Positions 1 to 12,200 of a stretch of 64,000 nucleotides of DNA are shown here, piece by piece; position 1 is the first letter of the stretch, and every line of letters starts with the position of its first letter. Made by a program: the position numbers and the translations under genes. Below the pieces are notes generated by a model. That model ran no database searches, was not told the DNA's origin, and worked only from the letters and a program-made list of their open reading frames with translations. Origin of the DNA: Lepidodermella squamata (Eukaryota; Gastrotricha); assembly GCA_047495785.1 (NCBI GenBank), contig JBLDXI010000011.1:1-64000 (forward strand). Reading direction: 5' to 3'.

Positions 1-173
1 CGGTGGCGCACGATTCTGCATCGTGGCGCTACGTACAAGGGTCCAAAACTGCGATTTCAGCCGTTTTGGCTGGCAGCGAAATATCGGTCATCCGAAATGT
101 GCGCCAATCGCCTGCAAACGTGTTTGCGCATGCTGCCACTATCGAATGATGCCAGAATATGGCTGATTTACCG
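1..173 (+). repeat. Canonical 173-bp monomer (reference copy)
   Basis: This copy serves as the coordinate system for variants (m1-m173, starting CGGTGGCGCA). It has 45 C, 47 G and 17 CpG. It is rich in short dyads: ACCGCGGT across the monomer boundary (m170-m4); CACGAT/ATCGTG at m9-14 and m20-25; TACGTA at m30-35; CAGCC/GGCTG at m58-62 and m68-72 with a 5-nt loop; GCAAAC/GTTTGC at m114-119 and m122-127 with a 2-nt loop; TGCGCA at m125-130; GCATGC at m128-133; GCCA/TGGC at m151-154 and m160-163. Short dyads that could form cruciforms have been proposed as a property of some centromeric satellites. Whether these matter here is untested. Since 173 is not a multiple of 3, the reading frame rotates with each copy and no repeat protein is encoded. 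Confidence 0.95.
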
Positions 174-3100
174 CGGTGGCGCACGATTCTGCATCGTGGC
201 GCTACGTACAAGGGTCCAAAACTGCGATTTCAGCCGTTTTGGCTGGCAGCGAAATATCGGTCATCCGAAATGTGCGCCAATCGCCTGCAAACGTGTTTGC
301 GCATGCTGCCACTATCGAATGATGCCAGAATATGGCTGATTTACCGCGGTGGCGCACGATTCTGCATCGTGGCGCTACGTACAAGGGTCCAAAACTGCGA
401 TTTCAGCCGTTTTGGCTGGCAGCGAAATATCGGTCATCCGAAATGTGCGCCAATCGCCTGCAAACGTGTTTGCGCATGCTGCCACTATCGAATGATGCCA
501 GAATATGGCTGATTTACCGCGGTGGCGCACGATTCTGCATCGTGGCGCTACGTACAAGGGTCCAAAACTGCGATTTCAGCCGTTTTGGCTGGCAGCGAAA
601 TATCGGTCATCCGAAATGTGCGCCAATCGCCTGCAAACGTGTTTGCGCATGCTGCCACTATCGAATGATGCCAGAATATGGCTGATTTACCGCGGTGGCG
701 CACGATTCTGCATCGTGGCGCTACGTACAAGGGTCCAAAACTGCGATTTCAGCCGTTTTGGCTGGCAGCGAAATATCGGTCATCCGAAATGTGCGCCAAT
801 CGCCTGCAAACGTGTTTGCGCATGCTGCCACTATCGAATGATGCCAGAATATGGCTGATTTACCGCGGTGGCGCACGATTCTGCATCGTGGCGCTACGTA
901 CAAGGGTCCAAAACTGCGATTTCAGCCGTTTTGGCTGGCAGCGAAATATCGGTCATCCGAAATGTGCGCCAATCGCCTGCAAACGTGTTTGCGCATGCTG
1001 CCACTATCGAATGATGCCAGAATATGGCTGATTTACCGCGGTGGCGCACGATTCTGCATCGTGGCGCTACGTACAAGGGTCCAAAACTGCGATTTCAGCC
1101 GTTTTGGCTGGCAGCGAAATATCGGTCATCCGAAATGTGCGCCAATCGCCTGCAAACGTGTTTGCGCATGCTGCCACTATCGAATGATGCCAGAATATGG
1201 CTGATTTACCGCGGTGGCGCACGATTCTGCATCGTGGCGCTACGTACAAGGGTCCAAAACTGCGATTTCAGCCGTTTTGGCTGGCAGCGAAATATCGGTC
1301 ATCCGAAATGTGCGCCAATCGCCTGCAAACGTGTTTGCGCATGCTGCCACTATCGAATGATGCCAGAATATGGCTGATTTACCGCGGTGGCGCACGATTC
1401 TGCATCGTGGCGCTACGTACAAGGGTCCAAAACTGCGATTTCAGCCGTTTTGGCTGGCAGCGAAATATCGGTCATCCGAAATGTGCGCCAATCGCCTGCA
1501 AACGTGTTTGCGCATGCTGCCACTATCGAATGATGCCAGAATATGGCTGATTTACCGCGGTGGCGCACGATTCTGCATCGTGGCGCTACGTACAAGGGTC
1601 CAAAACTGCGATTTCAGCCGTTTTGGCTGGCAGCGAAATATCGGTCATCCGAAATGTGCGCCAATCGCCTGCAAACGTGTTTGCGCATGCTGCCACTATC
1701 GAATGATGCCAGAATATGGCTGATTTACCGCGGTGGCGCACGATTCTGCATCGTGGCGCTACGTACAAGGGTCCAAAACTGCGATTTCAGCCGTTTTGGC
1801 TGGCAGCGAAATATCGGTCATCCGAAATGTGCGCCAATCGCCTGCAAACGTGTTTGCGCATGCTGCCACTATCGAATGATGCCAGAATATGGCTGATTTA
1901 CCGCGGTGGCGCACGATTCTGCATCGTGGCGCTACGTACAAGGGTCCAAAACTGCGATTTCAGCCGTTTTGGCTGGCAGCGAAATATCGGTCATCCGAAA
2001 TGTGCGCCAATCGCCTGCAAACGTGTTTGCGCATGCTGCCACTATCGAATGATGCCAGAATATGGCTGATTTACCGCGGTGGCGCACGATTCTGCATCGT
2101 GGCGCTACGTACAAGGGTCCAAAACTGCGATTTCAGCCGTTTTGGCTGGCAGCGAAATATCGGTCATCCGAAATGTGCGCCAATCGCCTGCAAACGTGTT
2201 TGCGCATGCTGCCACTATCGAATGATGCCAGAATATGGCTGATTTACCGCGGTGGCGCACGATTCTGCATCGTGGCGCTACGTACAAGGGTCCAAAACTG
2301 CGATTTCAGCCGTTTTGGCTGGCAGCGAAATATCGGTCATCCGAAATGTGCGCCAATCGCCTGCAAACGTGTTTGCGCATGCTGCCACTATCGAATGATG
2401 CCAGAATATGGCTGATTTACCGCGGTGGCGCACGATTCTGCATCGTGGCGCTACGTACAAGGGTCCAAAACTGCGATTTCAGCCGTTTTGGCTGGCAGCG
2501 AAATATCGGTCATCCGAAATGTGCGCCAATCGCCTGCAAACGTGTTTGCGCATGCTGCCACTATCGAATGATGCCAGAATATGGCTGATTTACCGCGGTG
2601 GCGCACGATTCTGCATCGTGGCGCTACGTACAAGGGTCCAAAACTGCGATTTCAGCCGTTTTGGCTGGCAGCGAAATATCGGTCATCCGAAATGTGCGCC
2701 AATCGCCTGCAAACGTGTTTGCGCATGCTGCCACTATCGAATGATGCCAGAATATGGCTGATTTACCGCGGTGGCGCACGATTCTGCATCGTGGCGCTAC
2801 GTACAAGGGTCCAAAACTGCGATTTCAGCCGTTTTGGCTGGCAGCGAAATATCGGTCATCCGAAATGTGCGCCAATCGCCTGCAAACGTGTTTGCGCATG
2901 CTGCCACTATCGAATGATGCCAGAATATGGCTGATTTACCGCGGTGGCGCACGATTCTGCATCGTGGCGCTACGTACAAGGGTCCAAAACTGCGATTTCA
3001 GCCGTTTTGGCTGGCAGCGAAATATCGGTCATCCGAAATGTGCGCCAATCGCCTGCAAACGTGTTTGCGCATGCTGCCACTATCGAATGATGCCAGAATA

Positions 3101-3957
3101 TGGCTGATTTACCGCGGTGGCGCACGATTCTGCATCGTGGCGCTACGTACAAGGGTCCAAAACTGCGATTTCAGCCGTTTTGGCTGGCAGCGAAATATCG
3201 GTCATCCGAAATGTGCGCCAATCGCCTGCAAACGTGTTTGCGCATGCTGCCACTATCGAATGATGCCAGAATATGGCTGATTTACCGCGGTGGCGCACGA
3301 TTCTGCATCGTGGCGCTACGTACAAGGGTCCAAAACTGCGATTTCAGCCGTTTTGGCTGGCAGCGAAATATCGGTCATCCGAAATGTGCGCCAATCGCCT
3401 GCAAACGTGTTTGCGCATGCTGCCACTATCGAATGATGCCAGAATATGGCTGATTTACCGCGGTGGCGCACGATTCTGCATCGTGGCGCTACGTACAAGG
3501 GTCCAAAACTGCGATTTCAGCCGTTTTGGCTGGCAGCGAAATATCGGTCATCCGAAATGTGCGCCAATCGCCTGCAAACGTGTTTGCGCATGCTGCCACT
3601 ATCGAATGATGCCAGAATATGGCTGATTTACCGCGGTGGCGCACGATTCTGCATCGTGGCGCTACGTACAAGGGTCCAAAACTGCGATTTCAGCCGTTTT
3701 GGCTGGCAGCGAAATATCGGTCATCCGAAATGTGCGCCAATCGCCTGCAAACGTGTTTGCGCATGCTGCCACTATCGAATGATGCCAGAATATGGCTGAT
3801 TTACCGCGGTGGCGCACGATTCTGCATCGTGGCGCTACGTACAAGGGTCCAAAACTGCGATTTCAGCCGTTTTGGCTGGCAGCGAAATATCGGTCATCCG
3901 AAATGTGCGCCAATCGCCTGCAAACGTGTTTGCGCATGCTGCCACTATCGAATGATG
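1..3957 (+). repeat. Homogeneous canonical monomer block A
   Basis: About 22 full monomers plus most of a 23rd, with no difference that I could find between copies and no spacing change (exact 173-bp period throughout). Such uniformity indicates recent homogenisation by unequal exchange or amplification. The block stops abruptly at 3957, in the middle of a monomer (m151), at the foreign barcode-like sequence. The next monomers are of a different variant class. The block is the same type as 26850-36850 and, in reverse orientation, 41294-64000. Confidence 0.95.
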
Positions 3958-3973
3958 ACACATCTCGTGAGAG
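3958..3973 (+). other. PacBio barcode remnant (bc1003-like), probable artefact
   Basis: The 16 bases ACACATCTCGTGAGAG replace monomer positions m152-m166 (15 bases), giving a net gain of 1 bp. They match nothing in the satellite. From memory they are identical over all 16 bases to PacBio sample barcode bc1003. The next base is T, as expected from a T-overhang adapter ligation. Satellite sequence then resumes at the TTCACCGCGG stretch (canonical TTTACCGCGG). In a barcoded SMRTbell read the barcode in this orientation precedes the insert, so 3974 onward would be the start of a molecule and 1-3957 would come from another. The barcode identity rests on recall and should be checked against the vendor list. 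Confidence 0.85.
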
Positions 3974-6200
3974 TTCACCGCGGTGGCGCACGATTCTGCA
4001 TCGTGGCGCTACGTACAAGGGTCCAAAACTGCGATTCCAGCCGTTTTGGCTGGCAGCGAAATATCGGTCATCCGAAATGTGCGCCAATCGCCTGCAAACG
4101 TGTTTGCGCATGCTGCCACTATCGAATGATGCCAGAATATGGCTGATTTACCGCGGTGGCGCACGATTCTGCATCGTGGCGCTACGTACAAGGGTCCAAA
4201 ACTGCGATTCAGCCGTTTTGGCTGGCAGCGAAATATCGGTCATCCGAAATGTGCGCCAATCGCCTGCAAACGTGTTTGCGCATGCTGCCACTATCGAATG
4301 ATGCCAGAATATAGCTGATTTACCGCGGTGGCGCACGATTCTGCAGCGTGGCGCTACGTACAAGGGTCCAAAACTGCGATTTCAGCCGTTTTGGCTGGCA
4401 GCGAAATATCGGTCATCCGAAATGTGCGCCAATCGCCTGCAAACGTGTTTGCGCATGCTGCCACTATCGAATGATGCCAGAATATGGCTGATTTACCGCG
4501 GTGGCGCACGATTCTGCATCGTGGCGCTACGTACAAGGGTCCAAAACTGCGATTCAGCCGTTTTGGCTGGCAGCGAAATATCGGTCATCCGAAATGTGCG
4601 CCAATCGCCTGCAAACGTGTTTGCGCATGCTGCCACTATCGAATGATGCCAGAATATAGCTGATTTACCGCGGTGGCGCACGATTCTGCAGCGTGGCGCT
4701 ACGTACAAGGGTCCAAAACTGCGATTTCAGCCGTTTTGGCTGGCAGCGAAATATCGGTCATCCGAAATGTGCGCCAATCGCCTGCAAACGTGTTTGCGCA
4801 TGCTGCCACTATCGAATGATGCCAGAATATGGCTGATTTACCGCGGTGGCGCACGATTCTGCATCGTGGCGCTACGTACAAGGGTCCAAACTGCGATTCC
4901 AGCCGTTTTGGCTGGCAGCGAAATATCGGTCATCCGAAATGTGCGCCAATCGCCTGCAAACGTGTTTGCGCATGCTGCCACTATCGAATGATGCCAGAAT
5001 ATAGGCTGATTTACCGCGGTGGCGCACGATTCTGCATCGTGGCGCTACGTACAAGGGTCCAAAACTGCGATTTCAGCCGTTTGGCTGGCAGCGAAATATC
5101 GGTCATCCGAAATGTGCGCCAATCGCCTGCAAACGTGTTTGCGCATGCTGCCACTATCGAATGATGCCAGAATATGGCTGATTTACCGCGGTGGCGCACG
5201 ATTCTGCATCGTGGCGCTACGTACAAGGGTCCAAAACTGCGATTCCAGCCGTTTTGGCTGGCAGCGAAATATCGGTCATCCGAAATGTGCGCCAATCGCC
5301 TGCAAACGTGTTTGCGCATGCTGCCACTATCGAATGATGCCAGAATATAGCTGATTTACCGCGGTGGCGCACGATTCTGCAGCGTGGCGCTACGTACAAG
5401 GGTCCAAAACTGCGATTTCAGCCGTTTTGGCTGGCAGCGAAATATCGGTCATCCGAAATGTGCGCCAATCGCCTGCAAACGTGTTTGCGCATGCTGCCAC
5501 TATCGAATGATGCCAGAATATGGCTGATTTACCGCGGTGGCGCACGATTCTGCATCGTGGCGCTACGTACAAGGGTCCAAAACTGCGATTCCAGCCGTTT
5601 TGGCTGGCAGCGAAATATCGGTCATCCGAAATGTGCGCCAATCGCCTGCAAACGTGTTTGCGCATGCTGCCACTATCGAATGATGCCAGAATATAGCTGA
5701 TTTACCGCGGTGGCGCACGATTCTGCAGCGTGGCGCTACGTACAAGGGTCCAAAACTGCGATTTCAGCCGTTTTGGCTGGCAGCGAAATATCGGTCATCC
5801 GAAATGTGCGCCAATCGCCTGCAAACGTGTTTGCGCATGCTGCCACTATCGAATGATGCCAGAATATAGCTGATTTACCGCGGTGGCGCACGATTCTGCA
5901 GCGTGGCGCTACGTACAAGGGTCCAAAACTGCGATTTCAGCCGTTTTGGCTGGCAGCGAAATATCGGTCATCCGAAATGTGCGCCAATCGCCTGCAAACG
6001 TGTTTGCGCATGCTGCCACTATCGAATGATGCCAGAATATGGCTGATTTACCGCGGTGGCGCACGATTCTGCATCGTGGCGCTACGTACAAGGGTCCAAA
6101 ACTGCGATTCAGCCGTTTTGGCTGGCAGCGAAATATCGGTCATCCGAAATGTGCGCCAATCGCCTGCAAACGTGTTTGCGCATGCTGCCACTATCGAATG
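3974..6200 (+). repeat. Variant monomers with single-base indels
   Basis: Immediately after the barcode remnant the monomers change. Recurrent substitutions are m57 T to C, m161 G to A (creating ATAGCTG) and m21 T to G (CAGCG). Single-base length changes occur at 4208-4209, 4553-4554 and 6108-6109 (TTT to TT at m55-57), 4888-4890 (AAAA to AAA), 5003 (extra A) and 5079-5082 (TTTT to TTT). The segment from about 4148 to 4837 contains two copies of a 345-bp dimer (one 173-bp and one 172-bp monomer). A 346-bp dimer register follows at about 5217-5900. Some indels recur in register and may be real. The rest sit in homopolymers and look like uncorrected read errors. Confidence 0.85.
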
Positions 6201-9200
6201 ATGCCAGAATATGGCTGATTTACCGCGGTGGCGCACGATTCTGCATCGTGGCGCTACGTACAAGGGTCCAAAACTGCGATTTCAGCCGTTTTGGCTGGCA
6301 GCGAAATATCGGTCATCCGAAATGTGCGCCAATCGCCTGCAAACGTGTTTGCGCATGCTGCCACTATCGAATGATGCCGAAATATGGCTGATTTACCGCG
6401 GTGGCGCACGATTCTGCATCGTGACGCTACGTACAAGGGTCCAAAACTGCGATTTCAGCCGTTTTGGCTGGCAGCGAAATATCGGTCATCCGAAATGTGC
6501 GCCAATCGCCTGCAAACGTGTTTGCGCATGCTGCCACTATCGAATGATGCCAGAATATGGCTGATTTACCGCGGTGGCGCACGATTCTGCATCGTGGCGC
6601 TACGTACAAGGGTCCAAAACTGCGATTTCAGCCGTTTTGGCTGGCAGCGAAATATCGGTCATCCGAAATGTGCGCCAATCGCCTGCAAACGTGTTTGCGC
6701 ATGCTGCCACTATCGAATGATGCCAGAATATGGCTGATTTACCGCGGTGGCGCACGATTCTGCATCGTGGCGCTACGTACAAGGGTCCAAAACTGCGATT
6801 TCAGCCGTTTTGGCTGGCAGCGAAATATCGGTCATCCGAAATGTGCGCCAATCGCCTGCAAACGTGTTTGCGCATGCTGCCACCATCGAATGATGCCAGA
6901 ATATGGCTGATTTACCGCGGTGGCGCACGATTCTGCATCGTGGCGCTACGTACAAGGGTCCAAAACTGCGATTTCAGCCGTTTTGGCTGGCAGCGAAATA
7001 TCGGTCATCCGAAATGTGCGCCAATCGCCTGCAAACGTGTTTGCGCATGCTGCCACTATCGAATGATGCCAGAATATGGCTGATTTACCGCGGTGGCGCA
7101 CGATTCTGCATCGTGGCGCTACGTACAAGGGTCCAAAACTGCGATTTCAGCCGTTTTGGCTGGCAGCGAAATATCGGTCATCCGAAATGTGCGCCAATCG
7201 CCTGCAAACGTGTTTGCGCATGCTGCCACTATCGAATGATGCCAGAATATGGCTGATTTACCGCGGTGGCGCACGATTCTGCATCGTGGCGCTACGTACA
7301 AGGGTCCAAAACTGCGATTCCAGCCGTTTTGGCTGGCAGCGAAATATCGGTCATCCGAAATGTGCGCCAATCGCCTGCAAACGTGTTTGCGCATGCTGCC
7401 ACTATCGAATGATGCCAGAATATGGCTGATTTACCGCGGTGGCGCACGATTCTGCATCGTGGCGCTACGTACAAGGGTCCAAAACTGCGATTTCAGCCGT
7501 TTTGGCTGGCAGCGAAATATCGGTCATCCGAAATGTGCGCCAATCGCCTGCAAACGTGTTTGCGCATGCTGCCACTATCGAATGATGCCGAAATATGGCT
7601 GATTTACCGCGGTGGCGCACGATTCTGCATCGTGGCGCTACGTACAAGGGTCCGAAACTGCGATTTCAGCCGTTTTGGCTGGCAGCGAAATATCGGTCAT
7701 CCGAAATGTGCGCCAACCGCCTGCAAACGTGTTTGCGCATGCTGCCACTATCGAATGATGCCAGAATATGGCTGATTTACCGCGGTGGCGCACGATTCTG
7801 CATCGTGGCGCTACGTACAAGGGTCCAAAACTGCGATTCCAGCCGTTTTGGCTGGCAGCGAAATATCGGTCATCCGAAATGTGCGCCAATCGCCTGCAAA
7901 CGTGTTTGCGCATGCTGCCACTATCGAATGATGCCAGAATATGGCTGATTTACCGCGGTGGCGCACGATTCTGCATCGTGGCGCTACGTACAAGGGTCCA
8001 AAACTGCGATTTCAGCCGTTTTGGCTGGCAGCGAAATATCGGTCATCCGAAATGTGCGCCAATCGCCTGCAAACGTGTTTGCGCATGCTGTCACTATCGA
8101 ATGATGCCAGAATATGGCTGATTTACCGCGGTGGCGCACGATTCTGCATCGTGGCGCTACGTAGAAGAGTCCAAAACTGCGATTTCAGCCGTTTTGGCTG
8201 GCAGCGAAATATCGGTCATCCGAAATGTGCGCCAATCGCCTGCAAACGTGTTTGCGCATGCTGCCACTATCGAATGATGCCAGAATATGGCTGATTTACC
8301 GCGGTGGCGCACGATTCTGCAGCGTGGCGCTACGTACAAGGGTCCAAAACTGCGATTTCAGCCGTTTTGGCTGGCAGCGAAATATCGGTCATCCGAAATG
8401 TGCGCCAATCGCCTGCAAACGTGTTTGCGCATGCTGCCACTATCGAATGATGCCAGAATATGGCTGATTTACCGCGGTGGCGCACGATTCTGCATCGTGG
8501 CGCTACGTACAAGGGTCCAAAACTGCGATTCCAGCCGTTTTGGCTGGCAGCGAAATATCGGTCATCCGAAATGTGCGCCAATCGCCTGCAAACGTGTTTG
8601 CGCATGCTGCCACTATCGAATGATGCCAGAATATGGCTGATTTACCGCGGTGGCGCACGATTCTGCATCGTGGCGCTACGTACAAGAGTCCAAAACTGCG
8701 ATTCCAGCCGTTTTGGCTGGCAGCGAAATATCGGTCATCCGAAATGTGCGCCAATCGCCTGCAAACGTGTTTGCGCATGCTGCCACTATCGAATGATGCC
8801 GAAATATGGCTGATTTACCGCGGTGGCGCACGATTCTGCATCGTGGCGCTACGTACAAGGGTCCAAAACTGCGATTTCAGCCGTTTTGGCTGGCAGCGAA
8901 ATATCGGTCATCCGAAATGTGCGCCAATCGCCTGCAAACGTGTTTGCGCATGCTGCCACTATCGAATGATGCCGAAATATGGCTGATTTACCGCGGTGGC
9001 GCACGATTCTGCATCGTGGCGCTACGTACAAGGGTCCAAAACTGCGATTCCAGCCGTTTTGGCTGGCAGCGAAATATCGGTCATCCGAAATGTGCGCCAA
9101 TCGCCTGCAAACGTGTTTGCGCATGCTGCCACTATCGAATGATGCCAGAATATGGCTGATTTACCGCGGTGGCGCACGATTCTGCATCGTGGCGCTACGT

Positions 9201-12200
9201 ACAAGGGTCCAAAACTGCGATTCCAGCCGTTTTGGCTGGCAGCGAAATATCGGTCATCCGAAATGTGCGCCAATCGCCTGCAAACGTGTTTGCGCATGCT
9301 GCCACTATCGAATGATGCCAGAATATGGCTGATTTACCGCGGTGGCGCACGATTCTGCATCGTGGCGCTACGTACAAGGGTCCAAAACTGCGATTTCAGC
9401 CGTTTTGGCTGGCAGCGAAATATCGGTCATCCGAAATGTGCGCCAATCGCCTGCAAACGTGTTTGCGCATGCTGTCACTATCGAATGATGCCAGAATATG
9501 GCTGATTTACCGCGGTGGCGCACGATTCTGCATCGTGGCGCTACGTAGAAGAGTCCAAAACTGCGATTTCAGCCGTTTTGGCTGGCAGCGAAATATCGGT
9601 CATCCGAAATGTGCGCCAATCGCCTGCAAACGTGTTTGCGCATGCTGCCACTATCGAATGATGCCAGAATATGGCTGATTTACCGCGGTGGCGCACGATT
9701 CTGCATCGTGGCGCTACGTACAAGGGTCCAAAACTGCGATTTCAGCCGTTTTGGCTGGCAGCGAAATATCGGTCATCCGAAATGTGCGCCAATCGCCTGC
9801 AAACGTGTTTGCGCATGCTGCCACTATCGAATGATGCCAGAATATGGCTGATTTACCGCGGTGGCGCACGATTCTGCATCGTGGCGCTACGTACAAGGGT
9901 CCAAAACTGCGATTCCAGCCGTTTTGGCTGGCAGCGAAATATCGGTCATCCGAAATGTGCGCCAATCGCCTGCAAACGTGTTTGCGCATGCTGCCACTAT
10001 CGAATGATGCCAGAATATGGCTGATTTACCGCGGTGGCGCACGATTCTGCATCGTGGCGCTACGTACAAGGGTCCAAAACTGCGATTTCAGCCGTTTTGG
10101 CTGGCAGCGAAATATCGGTCATCCGAAATGTGCGCCAATCGCCTGCAAACGTGTTTGCGCATGCTGCCACTATCGAATGATGCCGAAATATGGCTGATTT
10201 ACCGCGGTGGCGCACGATTCTGCATCGTGGCGCTACGTACAAGGGTCCAAAACTGCGATTCCAGCCGTTTTGGCTGGCAGCGAAATATCGGTCATCCGAA
10301 ATGTGCGCCAATCGCCTGCAAACGTGTTTGCGCATGCTGCCACTATCGAATGATGCCAGAATATGGCTGATTTACCGCGGTGGCGCACGATTCTGCATCG
10401 TGGCGCTACGTACAAGGGTCCAAAACTGCGATTCCAGCCGTTTTGGCTGGCAGCGAAATATCGGTCATCCGAAATGTGCGCCAATCGCCTGCAAACGTGT
10501 TTGCGCATGCTGCCACTATCGAATGATGCCAGAATATGGCTGATTTACCGCGGTGGCGCACGATTCTGCATCGTGGCGCTACGTACAAGGGTCCAAAACT
10601 GCGATTTCAGCCGTTTTGGCTGGCAGCGAAATATCGGTCATCCGAAATGTGCGCCAATCGCCTGCAAACGTGTTTGCGCATGCTGCCACTATCGAATGAT
10701 GCCGAAATATGGCTGATTTACCGCGGTGGCGCACGATTCTGCATCGTGGCGCTACGTACAAGGGTCCAAAACTGCGATTCCAGCCGTTTTGGCTGGCAGC
10801 GAAATATCGGTCATCCGAAATGTGCGCCAATCGCCTGCAAACGTGTTTGCGCATGCTGCCACTATCGAATGATGCCAGAATATAGCTGATTTACCGCGGT
10901 GGCGCACGATTCTGCAGCGTGGCGCTACGTACAAGGGTCCAAAACTGCGATTTCAGCCGTTTTGGCTGGCAGCGAAATATCGGTCATCCGAAATGTGCGC
11001 CAATCGCCTGCAAACGTGTTTGCGCATGCTGTCACTATCGAATGATGCCAGAATATGGCTGATTTACCGCGGTGGCGCACGATTCTGCATCGTGGCGCTA
11101 CGTAGAAGAGTCCAAAACTGCGATTTCAGCCGTTTTGGCTGGCAGCGAAATATCGGTCATCCGAAATGTGGGCCAATCGCCTGCAAACGTGTTTGCGCAT
11201 GCTGCCACTATCGAATGATGCCAGAATATGGCTGATTTACCGCGGTGGCGCACGATTCTGCATCGTGGCGCTACGTACAAGGGTCCAAAACTGCGATTCC
11301 AGCCGTTTTGGCTGGCAGCGAAATATCGGTCATCCGAAATGTGCGCCAATCGCCTGCAAACGTGTTTGCGCATGCTGCCACTATCGAATGATGCCGAAAT
11401 ATGGCTGATTTACCGCGGTGGCGCACGATTCTGCATCGTGGCGCTACGTACAAGGGTCCAAAACTGCGATTTCAGCCGTTTTGGCTGGCAGCGAAATATC
11501 GGTCATCCGAAATGTGCGCCAATCGCCTGCAAACGTGTTTGCGCATGCTGCCACTATCGAATGATGCCGAAATATGGCTGATTTACCGCGGTGGCGCACG
11601 ATTCTGCATCGTGGCGCTACGTAGAAGAGTCCAAAACTGCGATTCCAGCCGTTTTGGCTGGCAGCGAAATATCGGTCATCCGAAATGTGCGCCAATCGCC
11701 TGCAAACGTGTTTGCGCATGCTGCCACTATCGAATGATGCCGAAATATGGCTGATTTACCGCGGTGGCGCACGATTCTGCATCGTGGCGCTACGTAGAAG
11801 AGTCCAAAACTGCGATTCCAGCCGTTTTGGCTGGCAGCGAAATATCGGTCATCCGAAATGTGCGCCAATCGCCTGCAAACGTGTTTGCGCATGCTGCCAC
11901 TATCGAATGATGCCAGAATATAGCTGATTTACCGCGGTGGCGCACGATTCTGCAGCGTGGCGCTACGTACAAGGGTCCAAAACTGCGATTTCAGCCGTTT
12001 TGGCTGGCAGCGAAATATCGGTCATCCGAAATGTGCGCCAATCGCCTGCAAACGTGTTTGCGCATGCTGTCACTATCGAATGATGCCAGAATATGGCTGA
12101 TTTACCGCGGTGGCGCACGATTCTGCATCGTGGCGCTACGTACAAGTGTCCAAAACTGCGATTTCAGCCGTTTTGGCTGGCAGCGAAATATCGGTCATCC

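Noticed and set aside
90-106. CENP-B box
   Set aside because: On the minus strand or in either register the closest match (TTTCGGATGACCGATAT, reverse of the m80s-m90s) has TTCG and the central A but lacks the CGGG half, so the essential positions are not met.
3958-3973. Insertion of a natural mobile sequence or N-diversity between monomers
   Set aside because: It is exactly barcode length, matches a barcode I recall, is followed by T at both sites, and is repeated in part at 28514 in the same orientation. No target duplication is present.
3619-4301. Longer frames of 169-175 codons across the barcode site
   Set aside because: They exist only because the 16-bp tag replaces 15 bases and shifts the frame. 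They are artefacts of the insertion, not a fusion gene.
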